The notes under the pieces were generated by a model. It was not told the origin of the DNA. It was given only the letters and a program-made list of their open reading frames with translations, and made no database searches. From positions 3,264,001 to 3,328,000 of the forward strand of contig NZ_JAUSZJ010000002.1 in assembly GCF_030817475.1 (NCBI RefSeq): DNA of 64,000 nucleotides, written 5' to 3'. Positions 34,616 through 42,885 of this stretch are shown piece by piece (the stretch's first letter is position 1; every line of letters starts with the position of its first letter). Source of the DNA: Streptomyces sp. V2I9 (lineage in GTDB: Bacteria; Actinomycetota; Actinomycetes; Streptomycetales; Streptomycetaceae). The translations under genes were made by a program, and so were the position numbers.

Positions 34616-35014
34616 ATGTCTGCCACGATCAGACACAGGAAGAATTTCGTAGTCAAGACGATCTCCCACGCGCGGGGCCTGGTCCTGGCGGTCGGCTGAC
34701 CGGCGACATCACGCTGGAGGGCGGCAGCACAGGGCGCAAGGCCCTCACCCTGATCCCGGTCGCGCTGTTCTTCGGACCGGTGAACTTCCTGGTGCAGCCG
34801 GTAGTCCAGCTGCCTGCTCTCCCCCTCTTCATCCTGGCCCCCGGGGGTGATCACCCTTGTGGCCAACGCTTCGTTGCCGGTGCTGACCTCCTGGCCGGCG
34901 GGAGCGCCCGGTCTCAGCTTCCACGTCGAAGGGTCCTGGACGGCGGTGCTCGGCGGCCTGGTCATCTCGGCCGTCTCCTGAGCGCTCAACGGCGTCCTGC
35001 TCGATGCGGCCTGA
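34616..35014 (+). pseudogene. Decayed phage-holin-family (superfamily IV-like) membrane protein gene
   Basis: Pieces of one small membrane protein appear in order in different frames. First is KNFVVKTISHARGLVLAV (from about 34640). Next is LTGDITLEGGSTGRKALTLIPVALFFGPVNFLVQP, one base out of phase. Then comes VITLVANASLPVLTSW in a third phase after the C5G5 run at 34838-34847. The fragment SFHVEGSWTAVLGGLVISAVS follows, with TGA at 34979-34981 where a Trp codon is expected, then ALNGVLLDAA to the final stop. The expected initiator ATG before KNFVVK is AGG. Intact actinobacterial relatives are about 120 aa. The family call rests on pattern memory. Confidence 0.75.
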
Positions 35015-35112
35015 CAGCGGGAGCTGACGGCGGCCCCCGCCCGAGCCTCTGGAAGAGTGCGGGGGGGGATGCGCCGGATCCACCCACCGGCGGGAGCAGC
35101 GAAGGAGCAGGC

Positions 35113-36237
35113 ATGAGCACCATGGGCGACGGTACGCGTGCGGTACGGGCCGGTCTTCCGGTACCGGAGCAGTTCGAGCCCACCCTGCCCGGCCCGGTCT
35201 TCGCGGCCCATTTCCACCTCTCCGGCGATCCGGTGGGCCCCTACACCTACGGCCGGGAGACCAACCCGACCTGGACCCGCCTGGAGCAGGCCATCGGCGA
35301 GCTGGAGGCTCCCGGCGAGGAAGTGGACACCACCGTGTTCGCCTCCGGCATGGCGGCTATCACCGCGGTGCTGCTCTCCCAGGTCCGCTCCGGCGACACC
35401 GTCGTCCTGCCCGACGACGGCTACCAGGCGCTCCCCCTCGTACGGGAACAACTGGCGGCCTACGGTGTCGAGATCCGGACCGCGCCGACCGGCGGTGACG
35501 CCCAGCTCGCCATGCTGGAGGGCGCGAAGCTGCTGTGGATCGAGAGCCCGTCCAACCCCGGTCTGGACGTCTGCGACATCCGGCGCCTGGTGGAGGACGC
35601 GCACGCGGTGGGCGCGCTGGTGGCCGTCGACAACACTCTGGCCACCCCGATCGGGCAGCGCCCGCTGGAGCTGGGCGCCGACTTCTCGGTCGCCAGCGAC
35701 ACCAAGGGGATGACCGGGCACGGCGACATCCTGCTCGGCCATGTGACCTGCCGCGATCCCCGGCTGGCCGCGGACGTACGGCGCTGGCGCAAGGTCGTCG
35801 GGGCGATTCCGGGGCCGATGGAGGCATGGCTCGCACACCGTTCGCTGGCCACCCTGCACCTGCGCATCGACCGGCAGTGCGCGACCGCCCTCGCCCTCGC
35901 CGAGGCGTTGAAGGAGCATGCGGAGGTCGCCGGACTCCGCTATCCGGGGCTGCCCACCGACCCCTCGCACCCCGTCGCGGCACGCCAGATGCGGCGGTTC
36001 GGCTCCGTGGTCTCCTTCGAACTGGCCGACCGGGAGACTGCGGAGCGGTTCCTGTCGGCGTTGCGTCTGGTCGACGACGCGACGAGCTTCGGCGGTGTCC
36101 GGTCCACCGCTGAGCGCCGGGGCCGCTGGGGCGGCGACACGGTGGCGGAGGGGTTCATCCGCTTCTCGGTCGGCGCCGAGGACCCTGAGGACCTGCTCGC
36201 CGACGTCGAACAGGCGCTGGACGCGGCGGTCCGGTAG
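35113..36237 (+). CDS. Cystathionine gamma-lyase/synthase-like PLP enzyme
   Basis: A 374-aa Cys/Met-metabolism PLP enzyme that cleaves or forms C-S bonds in transsulfuration. The PLP lysine is in SDTKGMTGHGD. The upstream motifs YGRETNPTWTRLE, FASGMAAITAVLL and ESPSNPGLDVCDI plus AVDNTLATP are typical, as is the late block DDATSFGGVRSTAERRGRW. The start ATG 35113 follows GAAGGAG. The frame is open far upstream only because of the pseudogene there. Lyase rather than synthase is guessed from actinobacterial annotation; substrate preference is unproved. Confidence 0.9.
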   Translation: MSTMGDGTRAVRAGLPVPEQFEPTLPGPVFAAHFHLSGDPVGPYTYGRETNPTWTRLEQAIGELEAPGEEVDTTVFASGMAAITAVLLSQVRSGDTVVLPDDGYQALPLVREQLAAYGVEIRTAPTGGDAQLAMLEGAKLLWIESPSNPGLDVCDIRRLVEDAHAVGALVAVDNTLATPIGQRPLELGADFSVASDTKGMTGHGDILLGHVTCRDPRLAADVRRWRKVVGAIPGPMEAWLAHRSLATLHLRIDRQCATALALAEALKEHAEVAGLRYPGLPTDPSHPVAARQMRRFGSVVSFELADRETAERFLSALRLVDDATSFGGVRSTAERRGRWGGDTVAEGFIRFSVGAEDPEDLLADVEQALDAAVR

Positions 36238-36281
36238 ACCGGGGGAGTTTCAGACGGTCTCCCATGGGCCACTCTCTTGCC

Positions 36282-36761
36282 ATGACCGAACGTCCTGTGG
36301 TCAAGCGCACCGCACGCGCCATTCTGCTCGACGGCGACGACCTCATCCTGATCAAGCGCACGAAGCCGGGGGTCGATCCGTACTGGGTCACCCCCGGTGG
36401 CGGTGTGGAGCCCGAGGACGCCAGCGTCGTCGACGCGCTGCACCGCGAGGTCGATGAGGAGCTCGGCGCGAAGATCGTCGACGTGGTCCCGTGCTTCGTC
36501 GACACCGTGGAGCACATCGCGGACGGCGGCGTGACCGGCGTGAAGGTCCAGCACTTCTTCGTCTGCCGCCTGGTGTCGATGGACGTCTCACGGCGCCACG
36601 GTCCGGAGATCGACGAGCCCTGCGGGGAGTACGAGATCGTCCGGGTGCCGTTCAGCCGGGTCGGCATCGCGGCCGTGCACCTCGTTCCGCTGTCCCTGCG
36701 TCACTATCTGGACGGCAACATCGAAGGCGTACGGGCGATGCACGCTCCCGACCTGGGCTGA
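36282..36761 (+). CDS. NUDIX hydrolase
   Basis: A 159-aa pyrophosphohydrolase-type protein. The NUDIX box is GGGVEPEDASVVDALHREVDEELGA, with the REXXEE core slightly altered (REVDEE). ATG 36282 (MTERPVVKRTARAILL) is preferred; an upstream ATG at 36264 adds six residues. A hairpin follows. The substrate (nucleoside diphosphate derivative) is unknown. Confidence 0.88.
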   Translation: MTERPVVKRTARAILLDGDDLILIKRTKPGVDPYWVTPGGGVEPEDASVVDALHREVDEELGAKIVDVVPCFVDTVEHIADGGVTGVKVQHFFVCRLVSMDVSRRHGPEIDEPCGEYEIVRVPFSRVGIAAVHLVPLSLRHYLDGNIEGVRAMHAPDLG

Positions 36762-36766
36762 CACCG

Positions 36767-36790
36767 CGGGTCGGGCGGTCGCCCGGCCCG
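36767..36790 (+). terminator. Stem-loop terminator after NUDIX gene
   Basis: CGGG-T-CGGGCG (36767-36777) pairs with CGCCCG-G-CCCG (36780-36790) with a single T-G wobble. It begins six bases past the stop. Confidence 0.65.
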
Positions 36791-36801
36791 CTCGGCCTCG
36801 T

Positions 36802-36815
36802 GTTTCACGTGAAAC
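36802..36815. other. parS: parS site
   Basis: GTTTCACGTGAAAC, perfect, in the intergenic region between the NUDIX gene and the GNAT gene. Unlike three other copies it has no extended palindrome around it. Confidence 0.92.
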
Positions 36816-36929
36816 CGGCGCCTCGGTCCGGCTCGATGCGTACAGGCTCGTGTGCCAGGTGGTTGCGGATCTCGGCCAGTTCCGCGAAATCGGTGGACGG
36901 GCGATCATCCCGTCAGACAGCCTGGCCCC

Positions 36930-37823
36930 ATGCACAGCCCATCACCCCGCTCCCTCGTCGACCTGCCGATCCGGCGTCTGAACCGGGGAGACCTGATCCC
37001 CTGTGCCGATCTCTGCGAGGACCGCGGCTGGCCCCGCGACGAACACCGGTGGGGGCTGCTGCTCTCGGCCGGCACGGGGTACGGGATCGACGCCCCGGAC
37101 GGCAAGGGTTTGGCGGCGACCTGCCTGACCATGACGTACGGACCCGGCCTCACCGCGGTCGGGATGCTGCTCGTCGCCGCCCGCTACGCACGTCAGGGGA
37201 GTGCACGACGGCTGATGCGCCAGGTGATGGAGGCGGAGAAGGCCACCCCGCTCGCCCTGTACGCCACCGAGCAGGGGCAGCCGCTCTACGAAGACCTCGG
37301 CTTCTCCCCCGTGGGCCACGCCGAACGCGTCGGCGGCCGGTTCGCAGCGGGCGGCCCCGGCGGCTCTTCCTCGGCCTCACCTTCCGGCTCGTCGGTGACG
37401 ACGCGCCCGGCCGCGGCGGACGACCTTCAGGCGATGATCCGGCTCGACCTCACCGCGTTCGGCGCCGACCGGACGCATCTCCTCGCCCGGCTGCCCGCCT
37501 TCTCCGACCGGCTCCAGGTGGCCGAGGAGCACGGCGAACTGGTCGGCTACGCGGCGCTCTGGCCGAGCGGGTCCACCGCGGTGGTGGGCCCGCTGATCGC
37601 GCGGGACTGGGCCGTCGCGCAGGCGCTGATCGCGGACCTGGCCGCCACGACGGACCGGCCCCTGCGGATCGATGTCGAGGACCGGCACAAGGAGTTGCTC
37701 GGATGGCTGACGGAGCGTGGACTGGAGCCCGTCTCCCGGACGACGGTCATGACCTACGGCATCCCTGAGCTGCCCGGCGACGCCGTGCGGAGGTTCGCTC
37801 CGCTCACCCTCGCCACGGGCTGA
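36930..37823 (+). CDS. Two-domain GNAT-family acetyltransferase
   Basis: A 297-aa protein with two GNAT-like halves. The first (residues about 10-145) has VGMLLVAARYARQGSARRLMRQVM, the acetyl-CoA pyrophosphate loop region, and LYEDLGFSPVG. The second (about 160-290) starts TTRPAAADDLQAMIRLDLTAFG and is more diverged. A Gly/Ser linker joins them. The start ATG 36930 lies just after a parS site. The acceptor substrate is unknown. A hairpin follows. Confidence 0.8.
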   Translation: MHSPSPRSLVDLPIRRLNRGDLIPCADLCEDRGWPRDEHRWGLLLSAGTGYGIDAPDGKGLAATCLTMTYGPGLTAVGMLLVAARYARQGSARRLMRQVMEAEKATPLALYATEQGQPLYEDLGFSPVGHAERVGGRFAAGGPGGSSSASPSGSSVTTRPAAADDLQAMIRLDLTAFGADRTHLLARLPAFSDRLQVAEEHGELVGYAALWPSGSTAVVGPLIARDWAVAQALIADLAATTDRPLRIDVEDRHKELLGWLTERGLEPVSRTTVMTYGIPELPGDAVRRFAPLTLATG

Positions 37824-37831
37824 CGGCCAGC

Positions 37832-37860
37832 AGCCGCACCGCCGGGAGGGCGGCGCGGCT
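37832..37860. terminator. Stem-loop after GNAT gene
   Basis: AGCCGC-A-CCGCC (37832-37843) pairs with GGCGG-C-GCGGCT (37849-37860) with one mismatch, between convergent genes. Confidence 0.6.
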
Positions 37861-37920
37861 GACGAACGGCAGGGGCAGCTGCCGTCCTGCGGGCGGGACG
37901 GCTCCTGGAACAACCGGGGC

Positions 37921-39132
37921 TCACCTCGGGGTCGCCACCACCGGGGCCGGCTCAGGGCTGCTCCGGGCGACGATCCGTCCCCTGCCCGTCTCCCGGCGCT
38001 CCAGCAGGCTGGAGAGGACGGCCAGGGCCAGAGCCGAGGCCGCCAGTGCTGAGCCGACCCAGTTGGGGGCGGTGTAGCCGAGACCGGCCGCGATCACGAG
38101 CCCGCCGAGCCAGGCGGCGAGGGCGTTGCCGAGGTTGAAGGCCCCGATGTTGACCGCGGAGGCCAGTGTCGGCGCACCGGCCGCCTGGTCGAGGACCCGC
38201 TTCTGCAGCGGGGGCACGGTAGCGAAGCCCAGGGCGCCGATCAGGACGATCGTGACGGCCGCGGCGACCTTGTCGTGGGCGGTCACGGTGAACAGGCCCA
38301 GGACCACGGCGAGCGCGCCGAGCGAGACGTACAGCATGGGCATCAGATGCCGGTCCGCGAACCGGCCTCCGATCAGGTTGCCGCCCACCATGCCGAGGCC
38401 GAAGAGGACGAGCAGCCAGGTGACGGACGAGGCCGAGTAGCCGGCGGTCCCGGTCATCATCGGCGTGATGTAGGTGATCGCGGCGAAGACTCCGCCGAAG
38501 CCCAGGACGGTCATCGCCATCGCCAGCAGGACCTGGACGTCGCGGAACGCGGCCAGCTCGTGCCGGATGCGTACGCCTTCCGGCTTCGGCTGCTCGGGGA
38601 TGAGCTTCGCGACCCCGAGCAGGCCCACGACCCCGAGACCGGCGACGAGGAGGAACGTGGTCCGCCAGCCCATGGACTGCCCGATGAAGGTGCCGAGCGG
38701 AACGCCTACGACGTTGGCGACGGTGAGCCCGGTGAACATCATGGCGATGGCCCCGGCCTTCTTCTGCGGTGCGACCAGTCCGGCCGCGACCACCGAGCCG
38801 ATCCCGAAGAAGGCGCCGTGCGCAAGGGAGGCGACCACACGTCCGGCGAGCATGACGCCGAACACGGGGGCGAGCGCCGACACCACATTGCCCACGATGA
38901 ACAGCCCCATGAGGAGCATCAGCATGCGCTTGCGTGGGACGCGGGTGCCCAGCAGCGTCATCAGCGGGGCTCCGAGGACGACACCGAGGGCGTAGCCGGT
39001 CACCAGGAAGCCCGCAGTCGGAATCGAGACCTGGAAGTCTCCGGCGACCTCGGGGAGCAGCCCCATGATCACGAACTCGGTCGTCCCGATCCCGAAGGCC
39101 CCGATGGCGAGGGCGAGGAGCGCGAGCGGCAT
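37921..39132 (-). CDS. MFS transporter (DHA1/AraJ-type exporter)
   Basis: A 403-aa, twelve-helix major-facilitator protein of the drug/sugar exporter group. It starts MPLALLALAIGAFGIGTTEFVIMGLLPEVA, typical of AraJ/YdhP-like exporters. The loop 2-3 motif is TLLGTRVPRKRML, and motif C-like sequence is LVAGRVVASLAHGAFFG. ATG 39132 is preferred over 39162. It is divergent from a MarR regulator with repeat elements between them. The pair is a likely regulator-efflux unit responding to a small toxic compound. Confidence 0.9.
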   Translation of the reverse strand: MPLALLALAIGAFGIGTTEFVIMGLLPEVAGDFQVSIPTAGFLVTGYALGVVLGAPLMTLLGTRVPRKRMLMLLMGLFIVGNVVSALAPVFGVMLAGRVVASLAHGAFFGIGSVVAAGLVAPQKKAGAIAMMFTGLTVANVVGVPLGTFIGQSMGWRTTFLLVAGLGVVGLLGVAKLIPEQPKPEGVRIRHELAAFRDVQVLLAMAMTVLGFGGVFAAITYITPMMTGTAGYSASSVTWLLVLFGLGMVGGNLIGGRFADRHLMPMLYVSLGALAVVLGLFTVTAHDKVAAAVTIVLIGALGFATVPPLQKRVLDQAAGAPTLASAVNIGAFNLGNALAAWLGGLVIAAGLGYTAPNWVGSALAASALALAVLSSLLERRETGRGRIVARSSPEPAPVVATPR

Positions 39133-39149
39133 GGTTCCACCTCCTGAAG

Positions 39150-39224
39150 ATTGCACATGCACTTAACGAGCGTCCACAATAATTGCATGCGCTGGCTAAT
39201 TGCAAGCGCGGTCTATTGCAAGCG
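39150..39224. promoter_or_regulatory. Repeated ATTGCA elements between MFS and MarR genes
   Basis: ATTGCAAGCG occurs at 39199-39208 and 39215-39224 (16-base spacing). Related ATTGCATGCG and ATTGCACATGCA elements lie at about 39182 and 39150. The region lies between divergent start codons and is markedly AT-rich. It is probably the MarR-family operator set controlling both genes. Confidence 0.6.
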
Positions 39225-39270
39225 TCCCCTATCCTGGAGTCATCGCCGCTCCCGTCCGGAGGAGACAGAC

Positions 39271-39729
39271 ATGACAGCGACCGACCCGGCCCTGACCGCC
39301 ATCGCGCAGAGCTGGTGTGCTCTCTCGCTGCTCCACGGAAAGATCGAGGCGCGTATCGAACGGGCCCTCCAGGCGGGACATGGGCTCAGCGCGCGCGAGT
39401 ACTCCCTGCTCGACGTGTTGAGCCGGCAGCACAGCGGCACCGGCGGGCACCTCCAGATGAAGCAGGTGGCCGACGCCGTCGTCCTCAGCCAGAGCGCCAC
39501 CACCCGGCTCGTCACCCGGCTGGAGGACCGCGGGCTGCTCACCCGCTACCTGTGCGACACCGACCGCCGGGGCATCTACACCGATGTCACCGAGGCGGGA
39601 CTCGTACTCCTGCGGGAGGCCCGGCCGACGAACGACGGAGCACTGCGGGCGGCTCTGGACGAGGCGGCGGAGAACCCGGAGCTGGCCCCCCTGGTCAGGG
39701 CGGTCGAAGGACTGAAGATCCCGGCCTGA
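39271..39729 (+). CDS. MarR-family transcriptional regulator
   Basis: A 152-aa winged-helix dimer-type regulator. It reads GLSAREYSLLDVLSRQHSG, then QMKQVADAVVLSQSATTRLVTRLEDRGLLTRYLCDTDRRGIYTDVTEAG. This is the DNA-recognition helix and wing with the conserved D-R pair. GGAGGAGAC lies just before ATG 39271. It is divergent from the MFS exporter, its likely target. The acetyltransferase gene follows 21 bases later and may be co-transcribed. Confidence 0.92.
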   Translation: MTATDPALTAIAQSWCALSLLHGKIEARIERALQAGHGLSAREYSLLDVLSRQHSGTGGHLQMKQVADAVVLSQSATTRLVTRLEDRGLLTRYLCDTDRRGIYTDVTEAGLVLLREARPTNDGALRAALDEAAENPELAPLVRAVEGLKIPA

Positions 39730-39750
39730 CCGCCCCCGGCGCGACCTAAG

Positions 39751-40212
39751 ATGCCGATCATGAGCGATCTCGAAATACGTCCCGCCACTTCGGACGACCT
39801 GGCTCCGGTGGTCACGATGCTCGCCGACGATCCGCTGGGCGCGCAGCGTGAGTCCCCGGACGACCTCGCCCCCTACGAAGAGGCTTTCCAGCGGCTGGCG
39901 GACGACCCGAACCAGCACGTGGTCGTCGCCGTGCGCGCAGGCCGTGTCGTCGGCACCCTGCAGCTGACCATCGTGCCGGGGCTGTCCCGCCGGGGGGCGA
40001 CCCGCTCGATCATCGAGGGCGTCCGTGTCCACGGCGACGAGCGCGGCAGCGGTCTCGGTACCCAGCTCATCCAGTGGGCGGTGGACGAGTCCCGTCGGCA
40101 GAACTGCCGGTTGGTGCAGCTGACCTCGGATGTCACCCGCGAGGACGCACATCGCTTCTACGAGCGGCTCGGTTTCACGGCCAGCCATGTGGGCTTCAAG
40201 CTGGCGCTCTGA
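39751..40212 (+). CDS. GNAT-family N-acetyltransferase
   Basis: A 153-aa single-domain acetyltransferase. It has EIRPATSDDLAPVVTML at the N-terminus and VEGVRVHGDERGSGLGTQLIQWAV-like acetyl-CoA binding sequence. RLVQLTSDVTREDAHRFYERLGF follows at the end. ATG 39760 (MSDLEIRP) is an equally possible start. It lies in the MarR operon; a role in modifying the compound sensed by MarR is conceivable but only inferred. Confidence 0.88.
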   Translation: MPIMSDLEIRPATSDDLAPVVTMLADDPLGAQRESPDDLAPYEEAFQRLADDPNQHVVVAVRAGRVVGTLQLTIVPGLSRRGATRSIIEGVRVHGDERGSGLGTQLIQWAVDESRRQNCRLVQLTSDVTREDAHRFYERLGFTASHVGFKLAL

Positions 40213-40218
40213 ACGAAC

Positions 40219-40258
40219 GGGAGGGGTGGGTGTTTCACGTGAAACACCCACCCCTCCC
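40219..40258. terminator. 40-bp perfect palindrome with parS at its centre
   Basis: Two 20-base arms are exact complements centred on CAC/GTG; the central 14 bases are parS. The position between convergent genes ending at 40212 and 40302 suggests a bidirectional terminator hairpin that also serves as a ParB site. Confidence 0.8.
40232..40245. other. parS: parS site
   Basis: GTTTCACGTGAAAC, perfect, at the centre of a 40-bp palindrome between convergent genes. Confidence 0.93.
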
Positions 40259-40301
40259 ACCAGCGCCATTCCGAGCCGATCGCCGTGGGCCCCTCCGGAG
40301 T

Positions 40302-41678
40302 TCAGCCGCCGAGCCCGCGCCAGCCCTCCGCGTCCACCCCGCCGGGCACAGCTGCCCCGGCCTCGTACGGCTCCCGTGTGAAGACGAACGAGCCGAGGTC
40401 GAGGTGGTCCACCGAGCCGTCGTCCTTACGCACGACGCGCAGGGTCTCGCCCGCGTAGTAATCGTTCTGGCCCGTCCAGGTGCCGTCCGGCCGGTACGTG
40501 AACGTCGCTCCGCGCCCCTTGCCACCCAACGGCGCGAGCTGGAGGGCCCGGTCCCTTGCGAGCGTCAGCGTGAACGTGTGGGTGCCCCAGTACCAGACGC
40601 CGGTCAGCGCGAGCAGTTCGTCGTCCACGTCGGGCAGCGGCTTCCAGGGGGCCGGGATCCGGGGCTCGGCGTCCACGACGATGTTCAGAAGCTCGGCCGC
40701 CACCATCGCGGCGGGCAGCCCGGAGGTCGCGTTCGAGAGGGCGACCGCGGCCACGTCCTCCTCCTCGCACACCCAGAGGCCCGCGACGAAGCCGGGGAGC
40801 GACCCCGAGTGCCCGAAGAGCACCCGTCCTTCACCACCGACGATCTGGAGTCCGAGACCGTAGCCGCTGCCACCCGGCTCGACCGGCGCGGCCGGCGTCC
40901 GCATCTCCCGTACGGAGGAGGCCGAAAGAACCCGGTCGTCTCCCTCGGCCAGGAAGGCGGCGAACCGCAGCAGGTCTTCGGCGGTGGACCAGAGCTGGCC
41001 GGCGGGAGCCATGATGCCGAGGTCCTCGACGGGTTCGCTCAGCAGGACGTCGGCCCAGGGGTGGACGGCCCAGCCACCCGCGTGCGGAGCGACGGGATCG
41101 CTGGTCGTACGGCGCATGCCCAGCGGTTCCAGGATCTCGCGGCACAGCGCCTCCTCCCAGGAGACGCCGCGTACCGCTTCGATCAGCGAGCCGAGCAGGG
41201 TGTAGCCGGGGTTGGAGTAATGGTGACGATGTCCGGCGGGATGCACCTGCGGCCGGTCGCCCAGCACATCCGCGATCTCCGGACGCAGGGTTCCCGGTGT
41301 GCGCTCCCACCACGGTGCCGGCGTCTCCGCGCCCAGCCCCGCACTGTGGCACAGCAACTGGAAGACGGTCACGCTGCCCACGCCGGTGCCGGGAAGGTAC
41401 TTCTCCAGCGGGGCATCCAGATCGATCAGGCCCTCGTCCCGCAGGCGCAGGACCAGAACGGCCGTGAAGGTCTTGGTGATCGAGCCGATCCGGTACTGCG
41501 TATCGGCGTCGGGAGCGTGCCCCTCGACGCAGGTACGCGCCCCGCTCCAGGCCGTACGCCCCTCTCGGCGCACCGCGGCCACGAGAGACGGCGCACGCCC
41601 GTCCCGCTGTGCGACGGCGATGCGGTGCAGCAGGGCGCGCCGCGTACTGGGGAGCAGGTCTTCGCCGAAAGAAGTCAT
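40302..41678 (-). CDS. Class C beta-lactamase-like serine hydrolase
   Basis: A 458-aa penicillin-binding-protein-fold serine hydrolase (esterase, peptidase or beta-lactamase-like). The catalytic motifs are YRIGSITKTFTA (SxxK), HHYSNPGYTLLG (YxN) and LFGHSGSLPG (HxG). No signal peptide is visible, so it is probably cytoplasmic and more likely an esterase than a resistance enzyme. The C-terminal 130 residues form an additional beta-rich domain. ATG 41678 is chosen over 41720, whose leader is unrelated. Confidence 0.88.
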   Translation of the reverse strand: MTSFGEDLLPSTRRALLHRIAVAQRDGRAPSLVAAVRREGRTAWSGARTCVEGHAPDADTQYRIGSITKTFTAVLVLRLRDEGLIDLDAPLEKYLPGTGVGSVTVFQLLCHSAGLGAETPAPWWERTPGTLRPEIADVLGDRPQVHPAGHRHHYSNPGYTLLGSLIEAVRGVSWEEALCREILEPLGMRRTTSDPVAPHAGGWAVHPWADVLLSEPVEDLGIMAPAGQLWSTAEDLLRFAAFLAEGDDRVLSASSVREMRTPAAPVEPGGSGYGLGLQIVGGEGRVLFGHSGSLPGFVAGLWVCEEEDVAAVALSNATSGLPAAMVAAELLNIVVDAEPRIPAPWKPLPDVDDELLALTGVWYWGTHTFTLTLARDRALQLAPLGGKGRGATFTYRPDGTWTGQNDYYAGETLRVVRKDDGSVDHLDLGSFVFTREPYEAGAAVPGGVDAEGWRGLGG

Positions 41679-42150
41679 GACCCCACCCTTATCCGACCGG
41701 CCGCTCCTTGACGAACCCATTTCTCCGGAGTCGAGGAGGCCGACAGCGAGTCCCGAGCGGCTTCGTGTCTCGCCGTGGCTTCAGCGCCTCCGACGGCATG
41801 TCCGGGACAGCGTGCCGTTCTCGAAGGTCCGCACCCTCAGCGTCGCCTTCCCCCGCGACAGGCTTCTCCCCGGCGGCGGGAGCAGGTCACGCTCCCGACA
41901 CGCTCGGCGGGGAACATGGCACGGAGCTCCGGCTCGGGTGGTGCCATCGGCGTCACGACCGCCAGTATGAGGGCGTCCTGACGCGAGGCCAGGACAGCCC
42001 GGAAGACGGCCGGGACGACGTCGCGGCCGCGGTCGTCCGGCCGTTGGGCGTCTGCTCGACGAGACTCGCTCGGCCGACTCGACGCATCGTCCGCTCCCAC
42101 CGTTCCAGCAGTCGCCGCGACGCGACGCCCTCCCGAAAGGAAGATCCACC
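41679..42150. other. Intergenic gap with no recognised gene
   Basis: 472 bases between the divergent hydrolase genes. Several short open frames exist (for example 41837-42100 minus), but none shows family motifs, a convincing ribosome site or typical codon use. It may be promoter DNA plus gene debris. Confidence 0.4.
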
Positions 42151-42885
42151 ATTCCCACCAAGACGGTTCAGATCCCCACCGCGGACGGCCTCGCCGACGC
42201 CTTCGTCGCCCGTCCCGGAGGCGGCGGGCGGCATCCGGGCGTGCTGATGTACGCGGACGCCTTCGGTATCCGTCCCACGATCCAGGAGATGGCCCGCGAA
42301 CTGGCCGACCACGGGTACTACGTGCTCGTCCCCAACGTCTTCCACCGGGAGGGGGCGACGCCGGTCGTGGAGCTGCCCGAGCACATCGGGGAAGCGGACC
42401 GGGCCCCGCTCATCGAGCGGTTGATGCCCCTGATCATGGACCTCACCCGCGCACGTTTCCAGGGCGACGCCGATGCCTACCTCGGCTTCCTGACCGCCCA
42501 GCCCGAGGTCGGCGCCGGACCGGTCGCGGTGACCGGCTACTGCATCGGTGGCCTTCTGGCGACCCGTACCGCCGAGGCCCACCCCGAACAGGTCGCCGCC
42601 CTCGCCGCGTTCCACGCGCCCGTCGCCGCCGACGGTCCCGAAACTCTGCGCCGCCTCACCGTTGACATCCACTTCGGCCATGCCGAGACGGACCTCACCC
42701 TCGAGGGCCTCGACGAGTTGAACGGGACCCTGGAGGCCTCAGGAGTCGAGTACACCTCCGAGATCTACCCCGGCACCGTCCACGGCTTCACCATGGCCGA
42801 CACCGATGCCTTCGACCCGGCAGGCCTGCAACATCACTGGGACCGACTGCTTCCACTCCTCGCCCGTGCCCTGACGCACGGCTGA
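42151..42885 (+). CDS. Dienelactone hydrolase-family protein with no canonical start codon
   Basis: An alpha/beta hydrolase that in the family opens dienelactones or related esters. The catalytic Cys is in VTGYCIGGLLA, the Asp in HFGHAETD, and the His in YPGTVHGF. Coding sequence clearly begins before the first GTG (42241): PTKTVQIPTADGLADAFVARP is a typical family N-terminus. No ATG, GTG or TTG lies in frame upstream for over 100 bases. The only candidate is ATT at 42151, seven bases after GAAAGGAAG, giving 244 aa. Either ATT initiates or the true start codon was lost. The hydrolase core is intact. Confidence 0.8.
   Translation: MPTKTVQIPTADGLADAFVARPGGGGRHPGVLMYADAFGIRPTIQEMARELADHGYYVLVPNVFHREGATPVVELPEHIGEADRAPLIERLMPLIMDLTRARFQGDADAYLGFLTAQPEVGAGPVAVTGYCIGGLLATRTAEAHPEQVAALAAFHAPVAADGPETLRRLTVDIHFGHAETDLTLEGLDELNGTLEASGVEYTSEIYPGTVHGFTMADTDAFDPAGLQHHWDRLLPLLARALTHG

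Noticed and set aside
34549..36237. Cystathionine-lyase frame extended 188 codons upstream as a possible fusion protein
   Set aside because: The upstream part is the decayed holin-like gene plus unrelated sequence; the enzyme has a normal start with ribosome site at 35113.
41837..42100. 87-aa minus-strand frame in the 472-base gap
   Set aside because: Parts look faintly protein-like, but there is no ribosome site, family motif or supported start, so I do not call it a gene.
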